NCBI GenBank assembly: GCA_036250225.1
Contig: JAPZLL010000025.1
Coordinates: forward strand, 62,001-126,000
Reading direction: 5' to 3'
Length of the DNA stretch: 64,000 bases
Origin: Cercophora sp. LCS_1
Taxonomy: Eukaryota; Ascomycota; Sordariomycetes; Sordariales; Lasiosphaeriaceae
The notes under the pieces are model-generated. The model searched no databases, was not told where the DNA came from, and saw nothing but the letters and a program-made list of their open reading frames with translations. Both the position numbers and the translations under genes were made by a program. This document shows, in pieces, positions 1 through 12,400 of the stretch. Position 1 is the stretch's first letter. Every line of letters starts with the position of its first letter.

Positions 1-1986
1 GCTACTGTATGGCCTGGTAAGTAGCAAGGCTGCCAGTGCAGGCCACCCTTTGCATCGTTCTGACACTGACGGTTCCCAGTCACCCGACTCATCACATCTT
101 GCCTTGAAACCCACGCAAACCACATGCGTGCCCGCGCGGAGAAGTCCGTCGTGACGCCTGAACAGTAGCTAGCTACGCCCTTCTGTCCTGACGAACGCCA
201 GACGACGATGCAGCGCTTTTTTTTCTTCCATCAGCAACGTCTGAACGACAATGATACCCATTTATTTCCTGCGGTTCAAGTCTTAACCTTCAACAACTGT
301 ACAATCTATTTGCCCGGATAGCTTCAAAGTTCAACGATTCTTCTGTCTATATAGGGATTTGCGGTCACAATGCCCGTTCACGATTTTGACGGTCTCAACA
401 TTCGCTTGGGGGATGTCCTCACTTGGCTGACGATTGGGTCAACTTGGAGGCCAGGCCGACGCGCACGCGAAACGACTGAGTGGTTGAGTCCACTATTTTT
501 TGATGATTGACATGATTGCAAATACGGCCTCGGTGGACACATGATTTCGCATGGCATGAGCGGATCGAGGGTTGGAACTAGCCTGTCGAGGGCCATTGAC
601 TTAGGACGCATTACGATGCTATTGCACAGAAGACAAGTCGTTGTTCACAGCTGGGGTGGTGTCAACTTCGATACTTGCCAATGGTTGCTTTTATCGGCGT
701 CTTGACCCCAGCGGGGCTGTAGCGGTGGATTTGCTTTGTTATGTGCGTGTGTTTTTTTTTCGGGTTCAAAGGCGAAATGTCTGGAGCAAAACGGCCTGAA
801 TGCGAACAGGGATTTATGCTTGAATGGAAAAGGGACGATGCGAGGCGACGATGAGACAGCAAGGCGTCATGTTTAGCTTGGGTTCTTTGGTCTGGTTTGG
901 CTGCTCTGAAGTGGAGCGGCGGAGGGAGAGAAATGCCACGTTTGTCTTTGCTGAAAGGCACGGAAGACCAAAAGTTGGGTGACGATGGCTGCTGTATGTA
1001 TTGGGATGGCAAAACATGGAAGAGAAAAACAGCGAGATTTGGCGATGGTGCATCGATGGCCCCTTTTCCCCTTTTGCCCCAGTGGAACGTGGTGTCTCAA
1101 GGTCTCAACGGATTGAATGTGCCCAGTTCCCCAGGCCTGATTCGCCGACCAATCCCCGCTGGTGTCAACGGCCCGTGTCGCAGATTGGGAAGGCGAAGGC
1201 GATTGTCAAAGGGGAAGTTGGAAAGGTGCAATCAGAAGTGGGAGTTCTAGACCTGTTTGGGCGCGTTAGCGTGGGCAAAACGCTGGGGCCAAGGGGGATC
1301 TGTGTTGGGATGCTGGAGTCGGTTGAGATTTCCGATGGCAGGTGTCACCGCTAACATGCGCAGCTCGAGATTTGCGTATTGCGCTGTTAATGCAGCGCCA
1401 AGACCCTAAATCTGGTACAGTCCCGTGTCTTGAACCCTTGAAGCTTGGCATGGCTTGAGCTACCCTTCCTGCAGGAATTTTTTTGCGGCCGCGTCGTGAG
1501 GAGGCGTGAGACGAAGGTTTGAGATAGTGATAACAACCACCGGATGGCGTCAACGCGCCCGAAGCTTAGGGCAGATTGGAAAGCGTGAATCCCGTCATCC
1601 AATTGACCTGCCAGAAGCCGCCCTGGAGCGGAAACCCGCCGTTATCGCAGGCGTGCAGGGACCGCCTACCGCAATCTTAAGCCGTCGCCTTCACCAGCAC
1701 GACATGGATGCAGGTTTTGACCATTGGCAAATCCGCTTGTCTGGATTTGCGGCAGAGGGGGCGGGCATTGTGGAGCAAAAGCCAAGGGGGAGGTTACGGT
1801 TGGAGCCAGGAAGGCAAGAGGGAAAGTTCAGAGTTGGGTAGTGGAAAAAAAATTACCAGGGCTCCTACTTTTTCTACCTCTCCTCCGCCTTTTTCCCTTT
1901 CTTCTCCTCCTTTTTCCTCCTCAAATCCAACAGCTCTCCCTCTCTCTTCTCATTTCCCCTCTTCCCCCACAAACAGCCAGCCCATC
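1..1986. other. Intergenic region upstream of the desaturase
   Basis: No convincing gene is seen. Open frames on both strands are short, have low-complexity translations and no splice-linked continuation. The last 130 bases (about 1855-1985) are strongly pyrimidine-rich on the + strand, a common layout for promoters and 5' leaders of highly expressed filamentous-fungal genes, and lead directly into the desaturase start. Confidence 0.6.
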
Positions 1987-3319
1987 ATGGCCGTCACGAC
2001 AGCAGTGGAAACGGCCACAACCAAACGGCGCGAAGTCGCCGCCGAGACCAAGATCCCCCTCGAGGCCGGCCAAGGGCCCGTCTACCCCGACATCCAGACC
2101 ATTCGCGATGCCATCCCGCCCCACTGCTTCCGGCCGTCGGTCATCCGTTCCATGGCCTACCTCGTGCGCGACTCGCTCATGATTGCCGGGCTCGCGTGGG
2201 CCGCCCTCCGCTACATCCCCGCTATCGAGTCCACCCCGCTGCGCTACACCGCCTGGGCAGCCTATGGCTACCTCCAGGGCCTCATCTGCACGGGTCTCTG
2301 GATCCTGGCGCACGAGTGCGGTCACGGCGCCTTCACCATGCACCGCGTGCTCAACGACATTGTCGGCTGGGCCGCCCACTCGGCGCTGATGGTGCCGTAT
2401 TTCAGCTGGAAGTTCTCGCACCACCGCCACCACCGCTTCACGGGCAACATGGAGAAGGACATGGCCTTTGTGCCGCAGACCAAGGAGGACCGCGACAAGC
2501 CCCGCCTCGCCAACCTCTACATGGACCCCGAGCTGTTTGAGGACGTGCCCATTGTCCAGCTCTTCAAGCTTCTCATGCACCAGCTTGCCGGCTGGCAGAT
2601 GTATCTGATGTTCAACGTCTCGGCCGGCCCGAACAGCAAGCAGAAGGAGGGTGGCTGGCTCCATGTTAGCCACTTTGAGCCGACCAGCGCCGTGTTCCGC
2701 CCCAACGAGGCCATCTTCATTGCGCTGAGCGACTTGGGTCTTGCGATCACCGGATATCTGCTGTATCTCGCGGCCGGTGTTGTGGGCTGGAAGACGGTTG
2801 TCCTCATGTATGTTGTTCCGTACATGTGGGTTCACCACTGGCTTGGTAAGTCTTATCCCGTGTCCCTAGTTCGTTTTCGGGGACGTAGAAACTAACGGGA
2901 ACGAAGTTGCCATCACCTACCTCCACCATAACCACCCCGACGTCCACCACTTCGAGGCCGACAGCTGGACCTTTGTCAAGGGCGCTCTTGCCACTGTTGA
3001 CCGTGACTTTGGTTTCGTCGGCCGCCACCTCTTCCACGGCATCATCGACACCCACGTCGTGCACCATCTCTTCCCGTATGCTTGTCTCCATATGCCTCTC
3101 GTGTCAAGCCACCGCTAACATAGTAAAAATAGCCGCATCCCCTTCTACTATGCTGAGGAGGCCACCGAGGCCATCAAGCCCGTTATCGGCAACCTCTACC
3201 ACAAGGAGACGCGCTCTTTCATCGGCCAGCTGTGGTCGACCTGGACGACATGCCGCTACGTCGAGAAGGACCCCGCCGTTCCCGGTGCCCTCAGGTGGGG
3301 CAAGAACGGCAAGAAGTAG
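1987..3319 (+). CDS. Delta-12/omega-3 fatty acid desaturase
   Basis: Membrane-bound acyl-lipid desaturase of the endoplasmic reticulum that introduces the second or third cis double bond into C18 fatty acids of phospholipids. Three exons (1987-2845, 2907-3075, 3133-3319) give 404 residues. Introns start GTAAGT and GTATGC; the first has an ACTAAC branch site. All three di-iron histidine boxes are present: HECGH at residue 109, HHRHH at 145 and HVVHH at 336. Hydrophobic segments lie around residues 60-110 and 240-280. The start is the first ATG of this frame after a pyrimidine-rich leader. The short N-terminus and length near 400 residues fit the Fusarium Fm1-type clade (bifunctional, mainly delta-15) better than the longer fungal FAD2 clade. 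Clade assignment rests on recalled similarity; desaturase identity is firm. Confidence 0.93.
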
Positions 3320-3715
3320 ATTTCTCTTCTTTTTCTTCTGGGAGGCAGCAAAAGAATCCTTCAAGGGAAATGTGCGTTAAAAAAAACCTAACCGTGGATG
3401 ACAGCAAAAATCCAAGAGTGACGCCAAGGAGGGAAAGGGCGCATGGGTTATTTTCATGAAACAGGCAAAGACGTTTAGAGAAACAGACGTTTTACTCTTT
3501 TTTAGAGGATAGATCACATAGACTTGGGGAAGAATGAGAATGGGGAGAGAGAAGGAAGGAAGATGGCAGTGGAAAATGGCTTGATACCCACCATAGAAGT
3601 AGGGCCTCAATGATCAATGCAATTCCTCGCTGAACACAAACAAAGAAATATGTATACAATCCCAGATATATATGTGACACGTTGTGCAAGGTAACCAAAC
3701 GCCGGATTAGGTGCG
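3320..3715. other. Convergent 3' intergenic region
   Basis: This holds the 3' ends of the desaturase (+) and the large membrane protein (-). It is more AT-rich than the flanking exons. No gene or RNA was recognised. Confidence 0.6.
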
Positions 3716-6700
3716 TCACGCGGTTTTTCCCTTGGTGTTGTTGTTTACGCCGGGTCCAGCAGCCCCTGAGCCCAACGTGGAGTCGCTTCCCCCCACGCGA
3801 AAGCTAAAATCCACCACGCCCACCAGTCCGCTGACATCCCGCATGAGTCCTTCCAAGTCGTCGCATACGAGCGTTGTGCAGACTTGCAAGACGGCAAACT
3901 CGGCGTACCCGGGCTGGTCCATGTTCCGCGGGTCGAGGATGTTCAACGGTCTGCCGGCTTGGCTTAGTGGCCGTGACTGGGAGGTCGTGGGCCTCTCCTC
4001 CTTTGCGGTTGTCCGCAGGTCGATGGATCGCGAGACAAAATCCTCGTAGGCTGAGCCCGCGGAACCGTAGCGCTCTAGCCACATGAGACGACGGGTCATC
4101 TCGTATGGTCGTGGGAGCGGGACAAAGGGTGGGAGGCTTTGACCGGAGAGAAGTGAGTTTGATAGAAGCGTCAGACTTGATAGTATGGCATGGTGTGTGG
4201 GGTTGAGGGCTTCAAAGACTTTGGTGAGGGCATCGCGCCAGGCCGTTGCGTTCTCTTCGTTTAGAGCAGTGGCGTCGCTTTGTCTACCAGGCGCTCCGTG
4301 GCCGTCGATATCTGTTTCTTCGTGCTTGTCGTTATCACTGCACCGTTTCCGGTTCGGATGGGTAAGGGTGTAGCTGATTAAAGTGAGGTAGTTCATGATT
4401 CGAGTGCTTCGTAGAATGATGTCGTCGTATGCCTCGCGTGGAAACCTGCCGCCGATGGTGGGCTCCCACTTTTGCCATGCTGAGTGCAGTATCATGGACG
4501 GGATGACCATCATGACTTTGCCAAAGATCTTGCGCCCGGCCTTGTAAAGCTGGTTGGCCGGAGTGCCTGGTCTGTTAAAGTCGCCAGCCGTGTCATCCAG
4601 ACTTGCTTTGAGAATTGAGTTGATGACGCCAAAATAGTTGGCTGTCAAGTAGAGTGTGGCCGAGAGATCGCGCCGGAGCCAAGTGCGGTCCGACACTGGC
4701 TTTGGGAAGATGGTCCAGATGAAGGCGACCAAGCTGCCGCCTGCCACACAGGCCAAACGGTATGGAGCGAGTGTCGATGTCCTGATAGCTGTTAGCATAT
4801 TGAAAGTACTAAAACTCACAGTGCTCTTACGGATAATATGGGAGGCCAGTCCGCTCGGACGCCTCTTTGCCAATCTTGTCGACTTGAAGCTCATAGCCGA
4901 TGATGAGAATTTGAGTAACAACGGTGATGATGACGGCAATGGTCAACTGCGGGAATTTGATCAAGACATAGTAGTCGATGAAGGTGAAGAGCCAGAGGAT
5001 GACAAAGACACCGGCTTTCCTCCCGTCCACAATGTACCAGGCAATCAGTGAGCCGCACATTGCCAGCACTGTCCCGGTAATTCGGCAGAAAAACCCAAAC
5101 AGGGACTGACCGGAAGCTACAAGCCGTCAGTATCTGCACAGGAAAACATACAAAACGGTGGACTTACTCATTGACATGCCAATGGTGATGATGATCATGG
5201 CCCATACCAGCCTCTGCTCGATGAAGAAGTGATGAGAATCCTCAAGATACGCCACGATGCCCACCGTCATGGTCGCACACGCAACTCGAAAAGCAAACGA
5301 CGACTCCTCAGACGCGAAGAAACCAGACACTTTCCGCAATCCATTCCCAAAATGCTGCCATGCCGTGACGGGTGGCAGATGCTCAGGGTCTCTCTTCTTG
5401 TTGTAGCCATGTCCAAAGTAGACAATATTCGCGCCGCCATCCATGATGTCGGGGGATTGCTCGGCGGACGAGTCCTCGTTGTTGAAAATAGCCCTCAGCC
5501 ACTTCCGCATGCGCCTGTAGCCTGGAAGGATAAGACGTTTCTTGGTCATTGTGCCATCTGTGACCTTCTTCTCGGCGTAGGCAACGAGCTCTTGCACCGC
5601 TTGGCCCGAAGATAGCATCAAAGTCTCCATGTAGAGCACCACGTAGAGCTGAGACCGTTCTCTCTCCCACCACTCCTCCGGAAGGTGTCCGCCGGGGCCA
5701 TTCAGTCTGTCCTCATCAATGATCGCCCTCTCTTTGCCCCATGTGCTCAACACCTCGCTCCTCTTCGATCGAAACTCTTGTAGATGTTGACAGATTGTCT
5801 GCGAGAATCCTACTTCACCGGGTTTGACATTCTGGCCTCTAGCTTCAACGTCCTTTGCCTTTCCTGATCCTTTTGGTCGTGGGAGAAGCTCCAAGCAGAT
5901 GCCTGCGTGGATAAGACCCTGATCAATCGCCTTCGACAAAATGCCGAAAGGTTCATGTAGTTGTTTCATGACCTCGTTCCACACTCGTTTCTCCCCCTCC
6001 TTTTCAGCGACAACTTCCACGGGTGTATTCTCGTCCACATCCCAACCTCTGTGTTCGGAAACACGCTTGAAGATATCGATGATGGTGGTCATACCCATGA
6101 TGGGGATGTACAAGTTGCGGAAAAGGGTGAGCATTTCACCCAGGTCGTTTGCATCCAACTTGCCCCAGGCGACATCACGCTTGGCAAAGACCAGATCGGC
6201 GTGCAGCTTTCCGGCAAGCTCGGTCATCTTCTCGGCGGTCTGCTCCAGTGCCTTAGCTGCCTTTTCCTCCTTGGTGAGTGACTGTTTCTTGGGGTCCTTG
6301 TTGACTCCTTCGGGACCAGGCGAGGTTCTCGTCCGTGTCGCCGTAGCAAACATATCATCCGACTCGAGGCGTATGAGGTAGGCTTGTTGAAGCGCCACCG
6401 TTTTTCCTAGCAGCCCGATAGAGCCGCTAAACTCCTTGAAGACGACAAGCCGGCTGCTCACGGGGAAAACGAGGAGGCTGACGGCGGTTGACAAGGCGAT
6501 CGCAACGAGAAATTCGACAAAAAGACGCCTGACAAAAGCCTCGGCAGCCGCGGTGCTCGTCAGGGTGACGCCGTATGTGGCGCAAATGTTGACGAAGATG
6601 CAAAATGTAATGACAGGTAGGTTGAAACTTGCGTATTTCGCTCGCAGGATGTTTCCGAGCCAGGTATTGAAGAACAGCCAGATGCCACACACAGCCGCCT

Positions 6701-7239
6701 GGCTGGAGTTGTAGGTCGGCAGAGGTGACTGACGGATCTCTTCGGTGGAGGTGTGTAGCCGAGCCTGAATAGCAGACCACAATGCCAACAATGAGATGGC
6801 GGCGGCGAAACAAGTGAAAAAAAGGGCGAGAAGCATGATCATTAGAAACTTGCCGCGAGGCAAGACAACAGGGATGAGGATGCTGATAATGGGGATGATG
6901 TATCCAAACAGACCAAAGTAGGATGCCACATCTGTCGACTGGTAAATGGCGAGCGCGATGATAGGTGGGAGAGAGCCCCTGCGGCGGTGTGAGCGGGTGC
7001 AGATGAGTTCATAATAAACATACTCACTTGAACATCATGATCACAGTTGGAGCGTCAAGTTCCAATTTTGGAAAGTAGCGCGACAACAAGCCCGGCTTCT
7101 TCCTCGGCTGAGGCACCGCGAAAGCCTCTTCGCCGTTATCACGATTTCCCTGTCCATCATACTCTTCCTCCTCCCTTTCCGGGGCCCGGTCTCGATCAGG
7201 GCTGCTCGTGCTTGCTTCATTTTTGCTGGTGTCTGCCAT
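3716..7239 (-). CDS. BRE4-like / aromatic acid exporter family membrane protein
   Basis: Large polytopic membrane protein of the fungal family with an ER-transporter-like six-span N-terminal domain, a long soluble middle, a second FUSC-like six-span block and a C-terminal ArAE_2 (DUF2421-type) domain; members are linked to brefeldin A sensitivity and presumed efflux of organic anions. Four exons (7239-7028, 6978-5168, 5116-4831, 4781-3716) join in frame to 1124 residues, the usual size. Residues 1-60 are acidic and charged; membrane segments cluster near residues 70-240 and again around 640-780 (such as the run beginning WLFTFIDYYVLIKF). The start is the ATG at 7239, which has a purine at -3. 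Introns have GTGAGT/GTAAGT/GTAAGA donors; the last has a GCTAAC branch site. The substrate cannot be told from sequence. Confidence 0.85.
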
Positions 7240-8536
7240 GACTGGCGCCACTCAGCCGGGCGTCGATGGAAACAACCACTGGCATTCGGTTCTGCACCTC
7301 CGGGACAGAAGCGTGGACCGCCTTCGCAACCGGTGGGTTTGGACTCCGAAAATTGGTTACTGAAGCGGGTGAGGCAAAGGAAACACAAGACAAGGTGCGG
7401 GCGGGCTGCAGCTCATGGGCAGCCATGTTTTCTTGTATATCGGCCGATGGTTCCGTCATTGACCCAGCAGGTGCCTGTCAATCCCTGGCGGCCAAGGTCG
7501 GCATGCGTCGCTGACAGAGCCGGTCCTCGTCCGGGAGCGCCGCCGGAAGCCCGTGCGAATCGGGTGGCCAATTGACTCCAGGACTGACTCGCCAGGGCGC
7601 GAAGCTCCCATCTCGGCAGCGTAAGACAGCTGTAGGTGCCGTGTGTGCTGCAAGATGCGTTACTCAGCGCCGCTCTCTGGGCCCAACTGCACCAGCCAAC
7701 GTTGCCGTTTGTGCGGGTCAGGAGCAAGACGCTGCCCAGTTGCTGTTGCATTGGTGATTAAACATCCCGAGACCGCTCCACAAGCTCGGGATCGCAATGG
7801 ATGTCTCTTTGCTGGCAATCGGTATGCTCGTTGGGCGTGACGGCGCGCCTTCCTCGTCGCTGACACGGCGACAGCTTCCCCCCACTTCCAGGACAACCCT
7901 AACCCACCTTTCCAAAAGGTTCCCACCATCGACGTCATCGCCTCAATTCGAGGATCAAGCGGCCATCCCCAAGAGCAAACTGCCTCCCTGCACCTTACCG
8001 GCCGTATCGGCCATTAAGGTGTCCGACGCGGGATGTGGTGTGGAAGGAGGAACTGAGCCACACCTGGCTGCGTGGTAGTGCCTTCCCGCTGAGAGATGAG
8101 GGTGACACACCGCCCAGCTGCGCCCGAATGACGCGGAAGGAAACATGCTTCGGCGTCTGCTCTTGGAATTCCAGACTCGATAGATTCATGTGAAGCCTAG
8201 CTTGTGCGTGTAGTCGACATGGCTTCACCGCGTTCCCTGAATGGGGTTACTTCCTCTCTTCGGTGACTTCCGTCATGAGGCCACCCAAAGCCGGGCAACG
8301 GCAGTTCCAGAGCAGGTCGGCGTAACGAGTAAGCAGCCTTCACTCTTAACTAGCATCGGCTGGCCGCCTCTTTTGCACCCGATCAGCCCCTCAGTGTCGC
8401 CGGGAGCTGATAACCTCCTCACCCCGCTTGTTCCGCCCTTTTCGTCCCACGATGGCTTCCCTCCATCGCACAATGAACAGCCCACACCCAAGGACCACAT
8501 AGTCCCTCCCTTCATTTGTCAACATTGGCGACCACA
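7240..8536. other. Divergent intergenic region
   Basis: This separates the divergently transcribed membrane-protein gene (-) and the SR-rich gene (+), so it should hold both promoters. Both strands have open frames of 60-220 codons, but their translations are low-complexity and have no recognisable domain. Bases 8241-8906 on + read as a proline-rich frame that overlaps the SR-rich gene in another phase and is taken as its shadow. Confidence 0.5.
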
Positions 8537-9274
8537 ATGCCTTCCAACTCCTCCAACAGCCAACACTTCCCCTCCCGCCCCTCCAGCCGCACTCGAAACC
8601 GTCAACAATCCCAGTCCCCCCGTAACCGCAGCCGCTCCCGTACCCGCCAACCCTCCCGTCCCGGAAACCGCTCCCGCTCCTCCTCTTCCAGTTCCTCCTC
8701 CTCCCGCCCCAACTCCACCAAAACCAAACACGAACGCCGCAAGCGCGGCCTCAAAGGGACTCTCCTCTTTCTCGGCACCATCGCAGCCGCTACCTTCGCC
8801 GCACACAAATACTGGCCCAAGGGCGTGCTCTACGGCGAAAAGGACGACTGGGAACATGATCACCACCATCATCATCACGGGCACCACGGCGATCGCGGGA
8901 AGATGACGACGAGGCGGACTTCGAGACATAAGCTTGAGCGGTCGAGGTCGAGGTCGAGGTCAAGGTCGAGGTCAAAAGGGAGGAGCCCCGGTGAGGGGGG
9001 AAGGTATCGCGATGTGATGCTGCGGGAGGAGGGGATGAGGGGTGGCAGGGGGCGGAGTAGGAGGCGGGAGGGTGGTGGGATTGGACAGAGGGGTGTATCG
9101 ATGGGAAATCGGTCTGGTTCGCCTGGGAGAAGGGAGGGGTACCATCATCCGCCTGCTTCAAGGCGGAGGTATCTCGATGATGTCGAAGTTGAAGGGGTTT
9201 ACGTGGGTAGGGATGCACCGTCGGGGAGACGGTTGTCTGTTGACGCGGTGAGGCGGAATCGGGATGGGTACTAG
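8537..9274 (+). CDS. SR-rich protein with one membrane segment, function unknown
   Basis: Single-exon, 245 residues. No named family is recognised, though the layout (Ser/Arg-rich head, one short hydrophobic helix, His- and RS-rich tail) recurs in Sordariomycete hypothetical proteins. Residues 1-70 are Ser/Arg/Pro-rich with a ten-serine run. A short hydrophobic segment, LKGTLLFLGTIAAATFAAHK, is followed by a conserved-looking YWPKGVLYGEKDDWEH and then six consecutive histidines. An RS dipeptide tract follows near residue 135, and the tail is Gly/Arg-rich. The start is the first ATG (ACCACAATG) in frame. The gene flips from C-rich to G-rich on the coding strand near 8860. A nuclear-envelope or organelle-membrane location is possible but unsupported. 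Confidence 0.6.
   Translation: MPSNSSNSQHFPSRPSSRTRNRQQSQSPRNRSRSRTRQPSRPGNRSRSSSSSSSSSRPNSTKTKHERRKRGLKGTLLFLGTIAAATFAAHKYWPKGVLYGEKDDWEHDHHHHHHGHHGDRGKMTTRRTSRHKLERSRSRSRSRSRSKGRSPGEGGRYRDVMLREEGMRGGRGRSRRREGGGIGQRGVSMGNRSGSPGRREGYHHPPASRRRYLDDVEVEGVYVGRDAPSGRRLSVDAVRRNRDGY
8941..8976 (+). repeat. GGTCGA microsatellite encoding an RS tract
   Basis: Hexamer-like repeat (GTCGAG/GTCAAG units) inside the SR-rich gene. In frame it gives alternating Ser and Arg, so slippage changes the length of the RS tract without shifting the frame. Confidence 0.8.
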
Positions 9275-9455
9275 AGAATACGGAGTACCGGTCACAACAG
9301 CAAGGCCTGGGTGGGTTCGTCAGTCATCATTTTAGATTGGTCTGAGCAAGTTCTATCTGCGCCGCGTCGCCATGAAACCGTTTGCGGGCCCACCCAAAAA
9401 TGCTTGCAAATGCTTCCCCCAACTCCTATCCGTATGTGTAATGCTTATATACAGT

Positions 9456-12400
9456 TCAGTCGTCGCCGAGCTCATCAGCGCTCTCGTCCTTGATGACCTT
9501 CCGCGGCCTTCCTCTGCGGGCTGCTGGCTTCTTCTTCGTGGCTACCTTGGGCGCCATCGGCGATGAGTCCGCACAGGGAGCCATGGCCGTGGTGTCTGCC
9601 GGAGAGGCCAGAGACGCAGGTGACGCTGGAGATGAGCCTTCAGGGCTGGCCGTCGTGTCGGCGTCTTCGTCGTCGCTGATCAGCTTTTTCCATCCCTCCC
9701 CAGCAGTCTTCATCACCAGGAGGGGGTTGATCTCTGCTTTGAACCACCTCTCGCCCCTGGTTGTGCTTCTGGAACCACCCTCGAGGGCCGAGAGAGCTGC
9801 TCTTGTAGTTCTCATGCGTTTGCCTCTACCAGGCCGCCCGCCCTGACTCACTAGACTGCTGAGCTTGAGTCTTTGCTTCTGCAACTTTGAGTCGTAGGCG
9901 ACGATACCACGGACGAAGGGAGCAACGTCAAGAGCAATGGGCAGTAGATTTCGGTCAAAAATGGATGGGTCCAAGTATGAGGCTGGGCCGGGGGACGTTG
10001 ACTCTGAGGCTGCGATTGGGTCAAAGGCAAACGCAAAGTCGATGCGGTTGATAGCTGGAGCCCACGGGGGCGGTGTTGTGAAGTTGGTGTGTATGCGCTT
10101 GATAGCGCCCGACTCGTCCAAAGGCTCAAGTTCTGGAGCAGAGTCGGCGTTGAGGGCGTCACCGCTTGTCCGCAACACAGACTTGGCAAGTGACTTGATC
10201 GTCGATGCCACCAAAACTGAGGAAAGATCGTAGTGTAGGACGGCGTGGGTATCGAGGTGCATGAGGCCGAGTACAAAATCGTCGCGTGCCTTGGCTGGGA
10301 GATCGGGTCTTGTTGTGTCAAAGGTTTCCTGGTCACGGTTAGCTTTGCACATTTGACAACCCACGGAATACTTACCTCCTTGAACGTGGCAAATGAACGG
10401 TATGCAATGACATCCGCGGCACTCATTGATTCGCTGAAGCAGCCAAAGGCCTCCAAAGCCTGGATTCGGCCCTTTGCGGTGCTCGCCGTGGATTGCATAC
10501 CTTGTGACCACGAGGAGAGATCAACGGAATCCTGCCAATGACCCAGATCGATGGCCCAGGAATCCCAAGACTGGACCAAAAGCTCTTCCTCTGCAACTTG
10601 ATGACTGACTTTGGGATCAACGACGCTGTCACGCCCAAGCCAGTTCATGCCGTGGCTGTACGTCTCCGCGCTGACAACTCTGACGACCTGGCCATCCTCG
10701 TCCAGGTCGATGCCTTTTGGCCAGCGTGGGTAAAACCAGTCAAAGCCACCCCTGCGATCGCCAACACCAATTTGACACCAGTACTGCAGGTCCATTGTTG
10801 CAGCGCGGAGATCCTGGTTGCGGGACTCATAGAGCGACTCAACCGCCTGTCGCTTGAGAGCGTGACCTTCGTTTGCTGCGACCAAGAGGAGTCGGTCAAT
10901 GGCCATCTCCTTTGGAGGAGAACTGAGGCGGAAGATCCCATGGAGCTTGAGAGATGCGAGGGGCAAAAGTGTTTCGTCGTTGCAGGTGATGATGAACGGT
11001 CTCCTCGACTGAACAATCAGGCTTATCAGCGAAGACCAGAACTGTTTGTCTTCCTCGTAAAGAATATCGCCCTCCTCTATGAGAATCAATGACTGCCTCT
11101 GTGTTTTGGGAGACTCCTTCTTTGCCTCTTTTTGCTGCTCCGCTGGCACTGGCTTGGTTGTTGTCTTGGGCTTTGTCGTGCCGCTCTTTGGCTTGAAGAA
11201 GGAACTCATGGTGGCCTGTTTCCCAGACTTGACATCCTTGATTGTGTCGTCCTCTTGGGCAGCACCCTGCTTGCCGTCTCCCTGCGCTGCAGACGCAGAC
11301 TGGTGTTGCTGGACAAGATGGTTTCTTGTCATGTCGCCAATCTTTTCCACCACATCCTTCCCACTCCGCCGGCTCCCTGGATTGATCTCGAATATCTCGA
11401 TTTCGAGCTCCTTTGCTACAGCGTAAACTGCCGCAGTCTTGCCGCACCCGTGGGGGCCGCTGATTACGAGTGTGTTGGCAACTTTGTCGCCCTCGGCTAG
11501 GTCACTCTTCCGAACCACTGTCTTCCGATAGATGCCTCGGCTTCCGCTAGGAGCCCAGTCTGCTTCATCCTCGGACAGTGCATGGAGTTCGCAGTCCTCA
11601 TCGTCACTAGAAACGATGAAGCCGTCCAGCTTCTTTCTCCTCTTTTTTTTCCCAGCACCTTTGCCCTTGCCCTTGCTAGACTTTCCGGCGTCGGTGTTGC
11701 CAGTATCAACAGACTGCACCTTGAGCGCTTGAAGCCAGTCGCGGAGGAGAAACTGCTCATGGCCGGGTTGTAATACTTCAACTGCACAAGCAGGAGCATA
11801 CTTCTGCACCCAGTTGGATGTCTCACACTGTGACTTGTCAAATGCGGATAGCCCAGTAAAGACCGAGTCGTAAAGACGTGAGAGCTGTGGCGGAGGTTGT
11901 AGCTTGGCATCGCTACTAACTTGTTGCTTTTGTTGGGCTGTCTTCTTTTTGCCCAAGATTGGAGCACGGAAGGTTCTTAGTTCCGGGAGAACACGAGCCT
12001 GGAGCTTCCGACCGCTCTCAAAGTGCTTCTCAGGAAGGCGAAGCTCGGGAGGCGCAGGTAGGAATTCATCTGTGTTCACATCGCGTACCGCATCTGCCGT
12101 GGCCGGAACGTCCAATGATTGTGCAGCCCGATCCAGAATTGACTCGGAAGCAGGGATCTTCACAGAGTTCCCTTTAGACTTTCGAGAAGGGAGGGGCAAG
12201 ACAATGTCCTCAGCATGAGCGTTCTCTTGGTCATCACCACGCACGTGGAGCATGCCCTTCCACGGCCAAGCTGGTATCTTTGATCCAGGGAACTTCAGAC
12301 CCATATTCTTTACGCCGAATTGTGGCATCTTAGCACCTGACGTGTCAACCCGGGGCTTCTTGGGAGAGCAGGGCGTGGAGCTGTACTCCTTCGCTCGCTT

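Noticed and set aside
1921..2838. 305-codon open frame antisense to the desaturase
   Set aside because: It mirrors the codon bias of the desaturase exon on the other strand and is Gly/Val/Arg-rich without motifs; a shadow frame.
8241..8906. Pro/Ala-rich 221-codon frame on +
   Set aside because: It overlaps the SR-rich gene in another frame; its composition is what the C-rich DNA of that gene would give.
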